From Ectobacillus polymachus (lineage in GTDB: Bacteria > Bacillota > Bacilli > Bacillales > Bacillaceae_G), in the NCBI RefSeq assembly GCF_048159605.1, contig NZ_JBLREB010000002.1, positions 372,001 to 436,000 of the forward strand: DNA of 64,000 nucleotides, given 5' to 3'. Positions 24,369 to 32,792 of the stretch are shown piece after piece. How positions within the stretch are numbered: position 1 is the first letter of the stretch; each line of letters begins with the position of its first letter. The notes beneath the pieces are model-generated. The model was not told the DNA's origin. It worked only from the letters and a program-made list of their open reading frames with translations, and did not search any database. A program made the position numbers and the translations under genes.

Positions 24369-25490
24369 ATGATTATTACTTTGCTACAATCTATCTATGA
24401 TCCAAATCGAACGCTGCCTACTGAAGTGGAGTTTTATGAACAGGTCATCGAAGATATTGAGCATTTTGCCGTTTCTTCGCAGGTGTACTGGCTCTTAAAG
24501 GAACAAGATCGACTTTCCCAAACACCGGCTTTTTTTAGGGAGCGGCTTAAGAGAAAGTATGAAGAGGCCTTGTATCAAAGTATGTTTATTAAAAATCAAC
24601 TGGAACAGATTTTAAATAAAATGGAAGAAATGAAGATTGAGGTTATTCCAATGAAGGGAGTTACCTTTGCGGAAAAATACTTTGGCTATTTTGGGGCAAG
24701 ATGGACGTCAGATATTGATTTGCTTATAAAGCCAGCTCAGGTTGAGCAAGCCATTGCTTGTGTGAAGGAGCTGAGTTTTACAACGGAAGACTCAAGGGAT
24801 ATGTTTAGCTATGACTACGGATTTAGTAAAATACTACCTGGCTCTCCATTTTCAGTTCCCGTTGAACTGCATGTCGACATATTACGAAGGGATACATCCA
24901 AACTAGAAATTGCAGACTTTTGGAAGGATGCTGCGCCTTATCAATCTTATTCGTATGTAAAAGAATTCTCAGACTTGCATACTTTTTATATGATTTGTCT
25001 GCACGGTTGGAAACATAGCTTTACATCAATGAAATATTTTATCGATATTATGCAATTGATGTATACCATGCATGAAAGCCTTAATTATAAAGAGCTGTTT
25101 CAAATGGCAGCGGCTCATAAAACCGTCAAGCGAATGAAAAATACGTTATCGACTGTCTATACGCAATTTCCTCAGTTAGAGGAAATCCTGCCATATCCAT
25201 TTCGGAAAACGCATACAAAGTGGTGGAGTTACCAAGCGATCAGACGAGCAGAGATGAAAGAAATGACACCATGGCATTATATGGTCATGCTCTATAGTGT
25301 AAGTATTGATTTTGACCAAGCTTCTCACGGATTTACTACACTGCAGCGCATGATTCTACCATCTAAAGAATCTATTTCATTCAGCCTTGGTCATCCATGT
25401 ACACGAGGCGAATTGCTAGCAGAATACGCAAAAATCTATAGAAGAAGATTGCATAAACTATCGCGGGCTTGCTTCTCTGTATTAAAGTAG
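24369..25490 (+). CDS. Nucleotidyltransferase family protein of the peptide cluster
   Basis: A 373-residue protein of the NTP_transf_5 type. The core has VIPMKGVTFAEKYFG, ARWTSDIDLLIK (Ser114, Asp115, Asp117 as in the G-S/T-DxD nucleotidyltransferase motif) and PVELHVDILRR. Related proteins occur beside kinases in paeninodin-like clusters, where they are thought to add to the phosphate group. Here it would act on the same peptide, but this is inference. AAAGGAG lies eight bases before the ATG, 13 bases after the exporter gene, so it is the last gene of the unit. Confidence 0.8.
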   Translation: MIITLLQSIYDPNRTLPTEVEFYEQVIEDIEHFAVSSQVYWLLKEQDRLSQTPAFFRERLKRKYEEALYQSMFIKNQLEQILNKMEEMKIEVIPMKGVTFAEKYFGYFGARWTSDIDLLIKPAQVEQAIACVKELSFTTEDSRDMFSYDYGFSKILPGSPFSVPVELHVDILRRDTSKLEIADFWKDAAPYQSYSYVKEFSDLHTFYMICLHGWKHSFTSMKYFIDIMQLMYTMHESLNYKELFQMAAAHKTVKRMKNTLSTVYTQFPQLEEILPYPFRKTHTKWWSYQAIRRAEMKEMTPWHYMVMLYSVSIDFDQASHGFTTLQRMILPSKESISFSLGHPCTRGELLAEYAKIYRRRLHKLSRACFSVLK

Positions 25491-25589
25491 AGTTTTTCTT
25501 CACGTAATATGAAATTTATGTTAAATTATACCTATAATTTACAATTCGTTCATGATAAACCCCTATACGGAAAAGATGGAGGTAGAAAG

Positions 25590-25754
25590 GTGAAGGACGT
25601 ACGAATATGTGATCTAGACGAAGAGTGGGTAAACCTAATACTAGAAGCAAAAAATATGGGGATTACCATTCAAGAGATTCAAACATTCTTTAGCCAAGCT
25701 ACTGCAAGGAAAGAGAACAGCTCGATGATCCCGAAAGACGAGCAGCAGGGTTAA
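25590..25754 (+). CDS. SinI-like anti-repressor (first)
   Basis: A 54-residue protein whose core DEEWVNLILEAKNMGITIQE followed by IQTFF is the SinI dimerisation hook that binds SinR. I start it at GTG 25590 because GGAGGTAGAAAG lies directly upstream, although a frame runs from 25509. It lies about 100 bases after the peptide cluster with a TATAAT at 25533-25538, and converges on a sinR-like gene two bases away. It could release SinR from the peptide promoter. Confidence 0.85.
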   Translation: MKDVRICDLDEEWVNLILEAKNMGITIQEIQTFFSQATARKENSSMIPKDEQQG

Positions 25755-25755
25755 A

Positions 25756-26088
25756 TTACTGCTGGTTATTCCGTTTCCATTTTGTAAACTCCATGAACTG
25801 CTTAAATTCTTCTTTACTTATTTCTAATTCTGTTGCTTCTTTTATTAACTCTAACCATTCCGTGTCAATTGGTTCTTTTGCTTCCTCTTTGTCTTGATTT
25901 AGTAATGTATGGATATCCACTTGAAGTACGATAGCAATTTTCTCTAATATCTGTATCGAAGGATTTGACTTCAAATCTCGTTCTATCGTACTTAAGTATG
26001 ATTTTGCAATGCCAGTACGGCTTGCTACTTCCGTTAGAGAAAGCCCTTTTTCTAGCCGTATTTTTTTTATATGGTAGCCAATTGACAT
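25756..26088 (-). CDS. sinR: SinR-like transcriptional repressor
   Basis: A 110-residue protein with an N-terminal Xre/HTH domain (IGYHIKKIRLEKGLSLTEVA, RTGIAKSYLSTIERDLKSNP, SIQILEKIAIVLQVDIHTLL) and a C-terminal SinI/SinR dimerisation domain (EWLELIKEATELEISKEEFK). This matches SinR, master repressor of biofilm genes in Bacillus. It is convergent with one sinI-like gene and divergent from a second, an unusual layout compared with sinI-sinR in tandem. Whether it is the main chromosomal SinR or a cluster-specific paralogue cannot be told from this window. Confidence 0.88.
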   Translation of the reverse strand: MSIGYHIKKIRLEKGLSLTEVASRTGIAKSYLSTIERDLKSNPSIQILEKIAIVLQVDIHTLLNQDKEEAKEPIDTEWLELIKEATELEISKEEFKQFMEFTKWKRNNQQ

Positions 26089-26099
26089 ACAATCACCTT

Positions 26100-26587
26100 T
26101 TTCTCCGTTCGTTATTTTATTGAAGCTTATAAAAATAATGAAAGCGTTTTAAACCATGTCTATTTTATCGCTCACTTTCATTGGTTTCATGTTCATTCGG
26201 AGGAAGGGAACATGAAATGTGAAAGTATAAGGCAAGAATCGTACATGTTGAAATAAGTTGGTTTTGGAAAATACGGGAATAATGTTATATTTTGTTGAAT
26301 TATATCTCCAATTGTAATCAATAGTACACTATTTTTAAACTTTGGTAAATGCTGTAATTTTATTTTCGCCGTTCTCCCACATCGAAAAGGAATGTGGGAG
26401 ATTTTTATTCTGCTAGAAAAAGTCCCCACCGAGGGAAATTTCACTTTATATTCCTCCTCTACATAGCCATGTTCAGTTTTTGCTCAGAAGGGTCTTTATA
26501 ATTACTAGTATGATAGAGATAAAATTGCTTTTATGGTAATCAGGAAGAAGAACGTGAAATTTATCTGTAAGTGGGGGAAGGTAAGTC
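26100..26587. other. Intergenic region with hairpins and a shared GGGAAATTTCACTTTA element
   Basis: No credible gene. It holds the hairpin TTTCATGTTC ... GAACATGAAA (26187-26219), the hairpin CTCCCACAT ... ATGTGGGAG (about 26374-26400, near a T-run), and AGTCCCCACCGAGGGAAATT followed by TCACTTTA (about 26414-26440), a word also found near 33880 and 44130. Further on, GAAGAAC (26547-26553) resembles a SinR half-site (GTTCTTC) just upstream of the second sinI. Confidence 0.55.
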
Positions 26588-26737
26588 ATGAAGTTTAAAA
26601 TAAAAAGAATCTTGGTAAATAAGCAAATAACGGAAATCGATGAGGAATGGTTAGACTTGATTCTGGAGGCAAAACAAATAGGTTTGACAATTAGCGAAAT
26701 TCGAGCATTTTTCAGGGCAAGCTATAAAAGAAACTAA
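26588..26737 (+). CDS. SinI-like anti-repressor (second)
   Basis: A 49-residue protein with core EIDEEWLDLILEAKQIGLTI then SEIRAFF, clearly parallel to the first SinI-like protein (25590-25754) but with a different basic N-terminus and tail. A weak GGGGGAAGG lies before the ATG. It is followed by a strong terminator. It is divergent from sinR, 500 bases apart. Confidence 0.85.
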   Translation: MKFKIKRILVNKQITEIDEEWLDLILEAKQIGLTISEIRAFFRASYKRN

Positions 26738-26741
26738 GTAG

Positions 26742-26796
26742 TAAATTTTAGAAAAAAATCTACATACGAAAATAGTAGATTTTTTTCTAAAAATTT
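26742..26796. terminator. Bidirectional terminator after the second sinI
   Basis: Long hairpin AAATTTTAGAAAAAAATCTA ... TAGATTTTTTTCTAAAAATT, with A- and T-runs on both sides. It separates convergent genes. Confidence 0.85.
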
Positions 26797-26820
26797 AGCA
26801 ATACCAGTGTGTATCCTCCT

Positions 26821-27171
26821 TCACTGGATTTGTTCCCGTTCACTTTTCCGAAGTCCCTTAAACACGAGCTCATAAGAATGATCGATATAACTCATAATTT
26901 CCTCATCCGGGATACTGCCATCGATGATAACCGTATTCCAATGCTTCTTATTTAAATGGTAACCCGGCTTCACTGCTGGATACGTATCACGAAGAACGTC
27001 ACTTCGAACCGGATCACATTTCAAGCTAATCGTAGGAACTTCATCTTCGTTAGACAGAAGAGCAAACATCTTATTCGCCACCTTCATCACATGCGGCTGC
27101 GGCCCAAATGGGAAATCCTCAATTGTCCCCTTTTGTTGTAGACAATATTCACGCAATGCTTGGAAATTCAT
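26821..27171 (-). CDS. MmcQ/YjbR family DNA-binding protein
   Basis: A 116-residue protein of the MmcQ/YjbR fold: start LREYCLQQKGTIEDFPFGP, middle KMFALLSNEDEVPTISLKCD, and PGYHLNKKHWNTVIIDGSIP near the end. The fold resembles the DNA-binding module of MotA/TATA-like proteins, but no cellular role is known. AAGGAGG on the minus strand precedes the ATG. It is a single-gene unit. Confidence 0.88.
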   Translation of the reverse strand: MNFQALREYCLQQKGTIEDFPFGPQPHVMKVANKMFALLSNEDEVPTISLKCDPVRSDVLRDTYPAVKPGYHLNKKHWNTVIIDGSIPDEEIMSYIDHSYELVFKGLRKSEREQIQ

Positions 27172-27240
27172 GGCGTATCCTCCTTATGGAAGTTAGTATA
27201 GATTTAGTATACAAAAGATAGATGACGGGAGGGGATTTGA

Positions 27241-27651
27241 GTGTATTTTCCATCAAAAAAAGATGTATGGGTATATCCTATTTATTGGGGATGTGTAATT
27301 GTTTGTTTAATTCCATTAGTTATAGGAAGAGACTACGAAGCTCTTTTTTTCACACTACCTTTTGCAATCCTATTAGTATGGAGTTGGTTTAAAACAGGAT
27401 ACAAAATAAATAACGAACTACTAATTATTTATTATGGTCCTATAAAAAAGAGAATTTTAATAAAAGATATTAAAAAAATTACACAAACAAAAAATCCGTT
27501 AGCATCTCCTGCACTTTCAATGGATAGGCTTGAAATCATGTATGGTTCTGATTTTGGAATGGCACTTGTTTCTCCTAAGGATAAACAAAAATTTGTATCT
27601 TTATTGAAAAGCATGAATCCACATATTGAAGTGGATAGCAGATTAAATTAA
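27241..27651 (+). CDS. PH domain-containing protein (YyaB-like)
   Basis: A 136-residue protein with two N-terminal helices (about 11-46) followed by a small PH-like domain (YKINNELLIIYYGPIKKRIL, then LASPALSMDRLEIMYGS). This matches the bacterial YyaB-like PH family. It starts at GTG 27241 with GGGAGGGG six bases upstream. The function is unknown. A terminator follows. Confidence 0.8.
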   Translation: MYFPSKKDVWVYPIYWGCVIVCLIPLVIGRDYEALFFTLPFAILLVWSWFKTGYKINNELLIIYYGPIKKRILIKDIKKITQTKNPLASPALSMDRLEIMYGSDFGMALVSPKDKQKFVSLLKSMNPHIEVDSRLN

Positions 27652-27680
27652 CGAGTAGAGTGATACGAGTTTTAGAGAGA

Positions 27681-27724
27681 AAAAGGACCACATCCAATTA
27701 AAATCCTAGGGATGTGGTCTTTTT
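27681..27724 (+). terminator. Terminator of the PH-domain gene
   Basis: Hairpin AAAAGGACCACATCC ... GGATGTGGTCTTTT; usable in both directions. Confidence 0.85.
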
Positions 27725-27742
27725 AAAATCTATTATAATTGT

Positions 27743-28108
27743 TTAGTACCACTTCCATGCGTACCAGACTGTCAGTACATTAATCACAAGTCCTACAAAG
27801 ATCAAAAATTTGTCATATGCAGAAGGGTATCCAGGTAAGCCCATTAGATTAAAAACAAAAAGAACAATAGCAATGATAATGTTTAACCAGCGATTCACAG
27901 GAGTATTCAATATGATGGACAGGAAAACCATTACAATTGGAATCAACATGAATATTGCGATTCCTAAATACATCCCTTGTGTTATTTGTCTGCCTCCAAT
28001 TTCTCCAGGTTTAAAGTCTCCGCTATAAATTCGCAGTACATCCCCCAAAAGATAGGTTAACATTAGTGCCGTCCATAATGCCGAAAGCTTTATTTTCACA
28101 TCTTCCAT
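27743..28108 (-). CDS. DUF6326-like four-helix membrane protein
   Basis: A 121-residue protein starting MEDVKIKLSALWTALMLTYL, with four hydrophobic helices and motif DVLRIYSGDFKPGEIGG after the first. The pattern matches DUF6326. CTGGAGATG precedes the ATG chosen at 28108; a frame upstream overlaps the end of the neighbouring quinone reductase gene and is not used. Function unknown. Confidence 0.7.
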   Translation of the reverse strand: MEDVKIKLSALWTALMLTYLLGDVLRIYSGDFKPGEIGGRQITQGMYLGIAIFMLIPIVMVFLSIILNTPVNRWLNIIIAIVLFVFNLMGLPGYPSAYDKFLIFVGLVINVLTVWYAWKWY

Positions 28109-28136
28109 TTCATCATCTCCAGTGTGAATGAACTCT

Positions 28137-29105
28137 TCATACAGTGATGACAACTTTTCCTTGGGAGTGTCCTTCTGCAAAATATCTGAGAGCATCTGGG
28201 ACCTCACTCAATTTATAACGTCTATCAATAAACGGTTTTACTTTGCCAGCTTCAATAAGTTCTTTCATAAAAACCAGATCCTTTTGGTTTGGTCTTTGTA
28301 TAATGCTTCCCATTTTTTTACTCCCTGTCATTGAAATCCAAGGACTCATGAGCATGGCTTGGGAAATTTGAGCCATTGACCCTCCGGTAGCGATATAAAT
28401 TCCATTGGGACGTAATGCTCGTTTATAAGCTGAAATCGGTTGATATCCATTAGCAGCAAGAATCAGGTCATAACGTTGCTTGTTTTTAGTGAAATCTTCC
28501 CTCATGTAATCAATGACATGGTCTGCACCAATCGACCGTACAATGTCTACATTTCTTGTACTGCATACACAAGTTACTTCAGCCCCGAAGGATTTGGCAA
28601 TCTGTACAGCAAAAGTACCCACACCACCAGAGGCACCATTAATCAAAACTTTTTGTCCAGACTGAATCTTGCCTTTATCCCGAAGACCCTGCAGGGCAGT
28701 GACTGCCGCCATTGGTACCGCAGCTGCTTCCTCGAAAGATATATTGGCTGGTTTTCGTGCCAATGCATGTTCAGGTACAGATACATACTCAGCAAAACCA
28801 CCCCATCCACAAGCGGCAAGGTCCCCAAATACCTCATCGCCTGGTTGAAACTGCTTGACATTTATACCGACCGCTTCAACTAGGCCAGCTATGTCACCTC
28901 CGGGTATTGTGTACTTTGGTTTTAGAAGCCCGGACCATAGGCGGGCTAAGAACGGTTCTCCTTTCACGAGAGCCAAATTACCATAATTCACGGATTAGGC
29001 TTTAACTTTTATTAAGACTTCATCGTCCTTGGGAAGAGGCTTTTCTACCTCCATGAATTCAAGAACATCCGGTGATCCGTATTTTGTATATACAATCGCC
29101 TTCAT
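28137..29105 (-). pseudogene. NADPH:quinone reductase/zinc-type alcohol dehydrogenase family gene with in-frame stop
   Basis: A strong GGGAGG and ATG at 29105 start a protein MKAIVYTKYGSPDVLEFMEV continuing KVKA, then TAA at 28995-28997, then SVNYGNLALVKGEPFLARLW in the same frame to the end (VVITV). Everything else is intact: substrate-binding GDEVFGDLAACGWGGFAEYV, dinucleotide site NGASGGVGTFAVQIAK, and full length (about 322 residues). One nonsense codon thus splits an otherwise complete MDR-family reductase. A downstream restart at GTG 28991 would lack the first strand of the catalytic domain and has no ribosome-binding site. Confidence 0.8.
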
Positions 29106-29373
29106 AAATAGTATTCCTCCCATATTTTTTCTCGCATTAGCGAAGTGTTCCTATTTCATACAGGTGTCCGGCGCTTTATATCTATCATTTGTAATCGTAT
29201 CTAGTACCTGTGTTACAACCTTAAGGACGCTCGTTGCAACCTCAATTTCTTTTCTTTTTAGTTATAAAAATACCCTTTTGAAAATCATATCGAAAGGGGT
29301 GAACCGGCGCAATGGTTTTCAGAATAATCAAACATTATTTATATTTACCAGTTTGAGATGCTTCAGGTGAAGC

Positions 29374-30362
29374 TATAACGGTGAAAGTATGAGTACGGAG
29401 GAAGAAAGAGTGCTCACTGGAATGTTTTAACGGCGGAAAATGAGGTTTTAACGGCAAAACTACCCAGGTTAACGGCAAATTTCCAAGATGTAACGGTGAA
29501 AGTGCAGGAACAGAGGAAGAAAGGGGTCTCTCGAAATGCGTTAACGGCGAAAACGGAGAGTTTAACGGCGAAACGAACTAGGTTAACGGTGAAATTCCCA
29601 GTTGTAACGGCGAAAGTGCGGGAACAGAGGAGGAAAAAGGCCGCTCGGAACAAGTTAACGGCGAAAACGGAGAGTTTAACGGCGAAACTCAACAGGTTAA
29701 CGGCGAAATTCCAAGTTGTAACGGCAAAAGTACGGGAACAGAGGAAGAAAAAGGCGCTAGGGAATAAGTTAACGGCGAAAACGGAGAGTTTAACGGCGAA
29801 ACGAACTAGGTTAACGGTGAAATTCCCAGTTGTAACGGCGAAAGTGCGGGAACAGAGGAAGAAAAGGGCCGCTCGGAACAAGTTAACGGCGAAACTCAAC
29901 AGGTTAACGGCGAAACTCCAAGTTGTAACGGCAAAAGTGCAGGAACAGAGGAAGAAAAAGGCCGCTCGGAACAAGTTAACGGCGAAAACGGAGAGTTTAA
30001 CGGCGAAACGAACTAGGTTAACGGTGAAATTCCCAGTTGTAACGGTGAAAGTGCAGGAACAGAGGAAGAAAGAGGTCTCTCGGAAAAAGTTAACGGCGAA
30101 AACGGAGAGTTTAACGGCGAAACTCAACAGGTTAACGGTGAAATTCCCAGTTGTAACGGTGAAAGTGCGGGAACAGAGGAAGAAAAGGGCCGCTCGGAAC
30201 AAGTTAACGGTGAAAACGGAGAGTTTAACGGCGAAACTCAACAGGTTAACGGCGAAATTCCAAGTTGTAACGGCAAAAGTGCGGGAACAGAGGAAGAAAA
30301 AGGCCGCTCGGAACAAGTTAACGGCGAAAACCGGGGGCGTAACGGCGAACCCCAAAAGATTA
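29374..30362. repeat. Array 3 of TTAACGGCGAAA repeats (largest)
   Basis: About 35 units of TAACGGCGAAA with variants (GGTGAAA, GGCAAAA), arranged in composite blocks. Each block has one 51-bp unit carrying GGAACAGAGGAAGAAAAAGG and two or three 21-bp units with spacers such as ACGGAGAGT, CGAACTAGG, CTCAACAGG and TTCCCAGTTG. The composite block is repeated about eight times, more uniform than array 1, which suggests recent expansion. Both strands stay open for about 300 codons because spacings are multiples of three; I read no gene here. Confidence 0.9.
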
Positions 30363-30496
30363 ACGTCAGAAACCAAAAAATAAAATAATAACACTTTTTT
30401 TGATTTATTCTGTCAATTATCTTATCTATTATTTAAAGTAATTTATAAATATAGTAAACTAAAGATAGGGAAATATTAGGTTAGGATGATGAAATT

Positions 30497-32743
30497 ATGG
30501 AGGGAAAAGTAGAGCCCATTTTATTTTCGCTATTGCTTATGGTATGGAGTTCTATGAGCTTGCGGCGTAATAAACGTTCAAATGATCAAACGTCACGTTT
30601 TTTTTATATAACAATTTTGGTGCTTTCGAGTGTCGCCTCATTGTTTGAATTTGTTTGGTGGTATCGTACTCACGATGAGATGAATCTTCTTGTATTGATT
30701 TCGGTGTTGTGTTCGTTTGTCTTTGTTATTTGGAATTGGAGACGGAAACAGGATGATGCTTGGAGCCCTGAAATGAATAAAGTGGATAATCGGTATTGGC
30801 AGCTTATTGAGCATTCATCTAGTCCGATTTTTATTGAGGTGGATGGGAAGATTGGTTATGTGAATGCTGCTGGTATGCGACTTCTTGGTGTTTCTTCTTA
30901 TTTTGATGTGATTGGGAAGCGTGTTGTTTCTTTTCTTGAGCTTGATGGCAATCAGCAATCCTCTTTCTCAGCTCGAATAAAAACATGGTGTTTTTCAGAG
31001 GAAGTAGTACATAAGAGTAATGGTAAGCGTGCGATTGTGGAGATGTTTGTGAGAGATATATTGTTTCAAGGGAAGCCTGCTGTGAAATATGTGATGAATG
31101 ATGTGACGGAAAAGCGTGAGGCGGAGCAGAAGCTGGAGGCTTTCTTCACCAATTCTGCGGATCCGATGTTTATTATGGATTTAGGTCAGAGGATTGTGCA
31201 GGTTAATCCGGCTTTTGCGAAGTATATTCATCATCAAGAGGAAGAGCTGCGCGGGAGTCATGCTTCTATTTGGTTTGATTTAACGGATGCGAAAAAGCAG
31301 GATTTGTTCAAGAAGGTTACGGGCGGTTCGGTTTTGCGCGGGATTGATACGCATATAAGAAAAGCAGATGGGGCAATGGCTCCGGTAAATGTTACTCTTT
31401 CGCCGATTCGGGATTGTGAGGATACGGTTACGATGGTTTCGGTTGTCATTCGAGATATGAAGCTGCAGAAGGATTACGAGGATCAGTTAAAACATATGGC
31501 ATTCATTGATAGCCTAACGGGGATTGCGAACCGCCGGTCGTTTGAGGATCGGATTAAATCACTTATTCAAGAGAATACGCCATTTGCTTTGTTTTATTTG
31601 GATTTTGACCATTTTAAATGGATTAATGATTCCTTTTCCCATGAATGCGGCGATCTGTTTTTGAAGGAAGTAGCCCATCGGTTAAAGATGGTCGTGCGGG
31701 ATACGGACTTTGTAGCTCGTCTTGGCGGAGATGAATTTGCGCTTCTTCTTTCTAACTTAAAGGAAGAGGAATTGATCGTTATTTCCAATCGGATTTTGCT
31801 TGCCTTTCAAGGTCCCATTATTTTTCAAAATCAATCTGTTGTTTCTACAGCTTCCATTGGAATTTCAATGTTTCCATCAGATGGCATGACGGCTGATGAG
31901 CTTCTTCGTCATGCAGATTCAGCCTTGTATATTGTGAAAGCGAAATCAGGAAATGATTACCGGTTTTATGATCAAGGTAATAAGGTAAAGCGGAGGACGA
32001 AACTGGAGAAGGAATTACCACATGCACTGGAAAGACAAGAAATTAGCCTGGCGTATCAGCCGCAGTTAGGTACAGATGATGATACCATTATCGGTATGGA
32101 AGTGTTTCTGCATTGGAATCATCCAGAGTATGGCCCGATTTCATGGATTGAGTTCGTCCCGATTGCCGAAGAGGAAGGCTTTATTGTAGATCTTACACTT
32201 TGGGAGCTTCGCGAAGCTTATCTGCAAATACAAGTATGGAATGATGCTTACCATTTACAAATGAAGGTTGTTATGGGTATATCATCGAAGTTGCTGGAAT
32301 GCAGTAAATTTACAGAGAAACTAAAGAGCATGCTTCAGGATTTGCATGTTCCTCCTAATCAAATTATTTTAGAGATAGCAGAGCACGGCCTAATGAGAAA
32401 TAAAAAGAACAGCCTTGCCTTCTTAACGGAAATGAAGCAACTCGGTGTTCTTGTTGTGCTTGAGAAATTTGGAAATGATTTTTGTTCGCTTGTACATATA
32501 AATGAAATGGATATTCGTTTATTAAAAATGGGTCAAAGTTATACTTGCAATTGGTATCCATCCTCAGACGCAACGTTTTTGGAATCCATTATTCAGCTAG
32601 GAAATAAATTGGATCGTTTCCTATCTGTAGACAGAGGTAAGATAGAAAATAAGAATGCGCAAGGTTTTTACTATAGTCCGTCCTTGCCGGCTGGTAAAGC
32701 CGAGGAGTGGATTGCTCAGCATGAAGGTGAAACAGTGAAATAA
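30497..32743 (+). CDS. PAS-GGDEF-degenerate EAL c-di-GMP signalling protein
   Basis: A 748-residue protein. Two or three N-terminal helices (to about residue 78) are followed by PAS domains (about 95-210 and 215-330), GGDEF (about 330-490) and EAL (about 500-735). The GGDEF domain is intact: RLGGDEF near 408-414 with an RDTD product-inhibition site five residues upstream. The EAL domain is degraded: EAL is EVFLH, the metal Asn motif reads VMGISS, and the DDFG loop reads EKFGND. It therefore most likely makes c-di-GMP and cannot cleave it. In B. cereus a PAS-GGDEF-EAL protein beside pel drives Pel production; position and domains fit that role. Confidence 0.88.
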   Translation: MEGKVEPILFSLLLMVWSSMSLRRNKRSNDQTSRFFYITILVLSSVASLFEFVWWYRTHDEMNLLVLISVLCSFVFVIWNWRRKQDDAWSPEMNKVDNRYWQLIEHSSSPIFIEVDGKIGYVNAAGMRLLGVSSYFDVIGKRVVSFLELDGNQQSSFSARIKTWCFSEEVVHKSNGKRAIVEMFVRDILFQGKPAVKYVMNDVTEKREAEQKLEAFFTNSADPMFIMDLGQRIVQVNPAFAKYIHHQEEELRGSHASIWFDLTDAKKQDLFKKVTGGSVLRGIDTHIRKADGAMAPVNVTLSPIRDCEDTVTMVSVVIRDMKLQKDYEDQLKHMAFIDSLTGIANRRSFEDRIKSLIQENTPFALFYLDFDHFKWINDSFSHECGDLFLKEVAHRLKMVVRDTDFVARLGGDEFALLLSNLKEEELIVISNRILLAFQGPIIFQNQSVVSTASIGISMFPSDGMTADELLRHADSALYIVKAKSGNDYRFYDQGNKVKRRTKLEKELPHALERQEISLAYQPQLGTDDDTIIGMEVFLHWNHPEYGPISWIEFVPIAEEEGFIVDLTLWELREAYLQIQVWNDAYHLQMKVVMGISSKLLECSKFTEKLKSMLQDLHVPPNQIILEIAEHGLMRNKKNSLAFLTEMKQLGVLVVLEKFGNDFCSLVHINEMDIRLLKMGQSYTCNWYPSSDATFLESIIQLGNKLDRFLSVDRGKIENKNAQGFYYSPSLPAGKAEEWIAQHEGETVK

Positions 32744-32749
32744 AAAATT

Positions 32750-32782
32750 GAACCTCCGCTTACTTAGGCGGAGGTTCGTTCG
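32750..32782. terminator. Terminator between the GGDEF gene and the GH114 gene
   Basis: Hairpin GAACCTCCGC ... GCGGAGGTTC between convergent genes. Confidence 0.8.
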
Positions 32783-32792
32783 TAAAAAGCAT

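Noticed and set aside
20739..25490. Cluster as a normal lasso-peptide locus
   Set aside because: Asparagine-synthetase-like cyclase and transglutaminase-like protease are absent from the window, and the core has no clear ring donor and acceptor pattern.
29414..30394. 326- and 295-residue frames on opposite strands in array 3
   Set aside because: Same artefact. Protein repeats mirror the DNA repeat on both strands equally, so there is no sign of selection for one coding strand.
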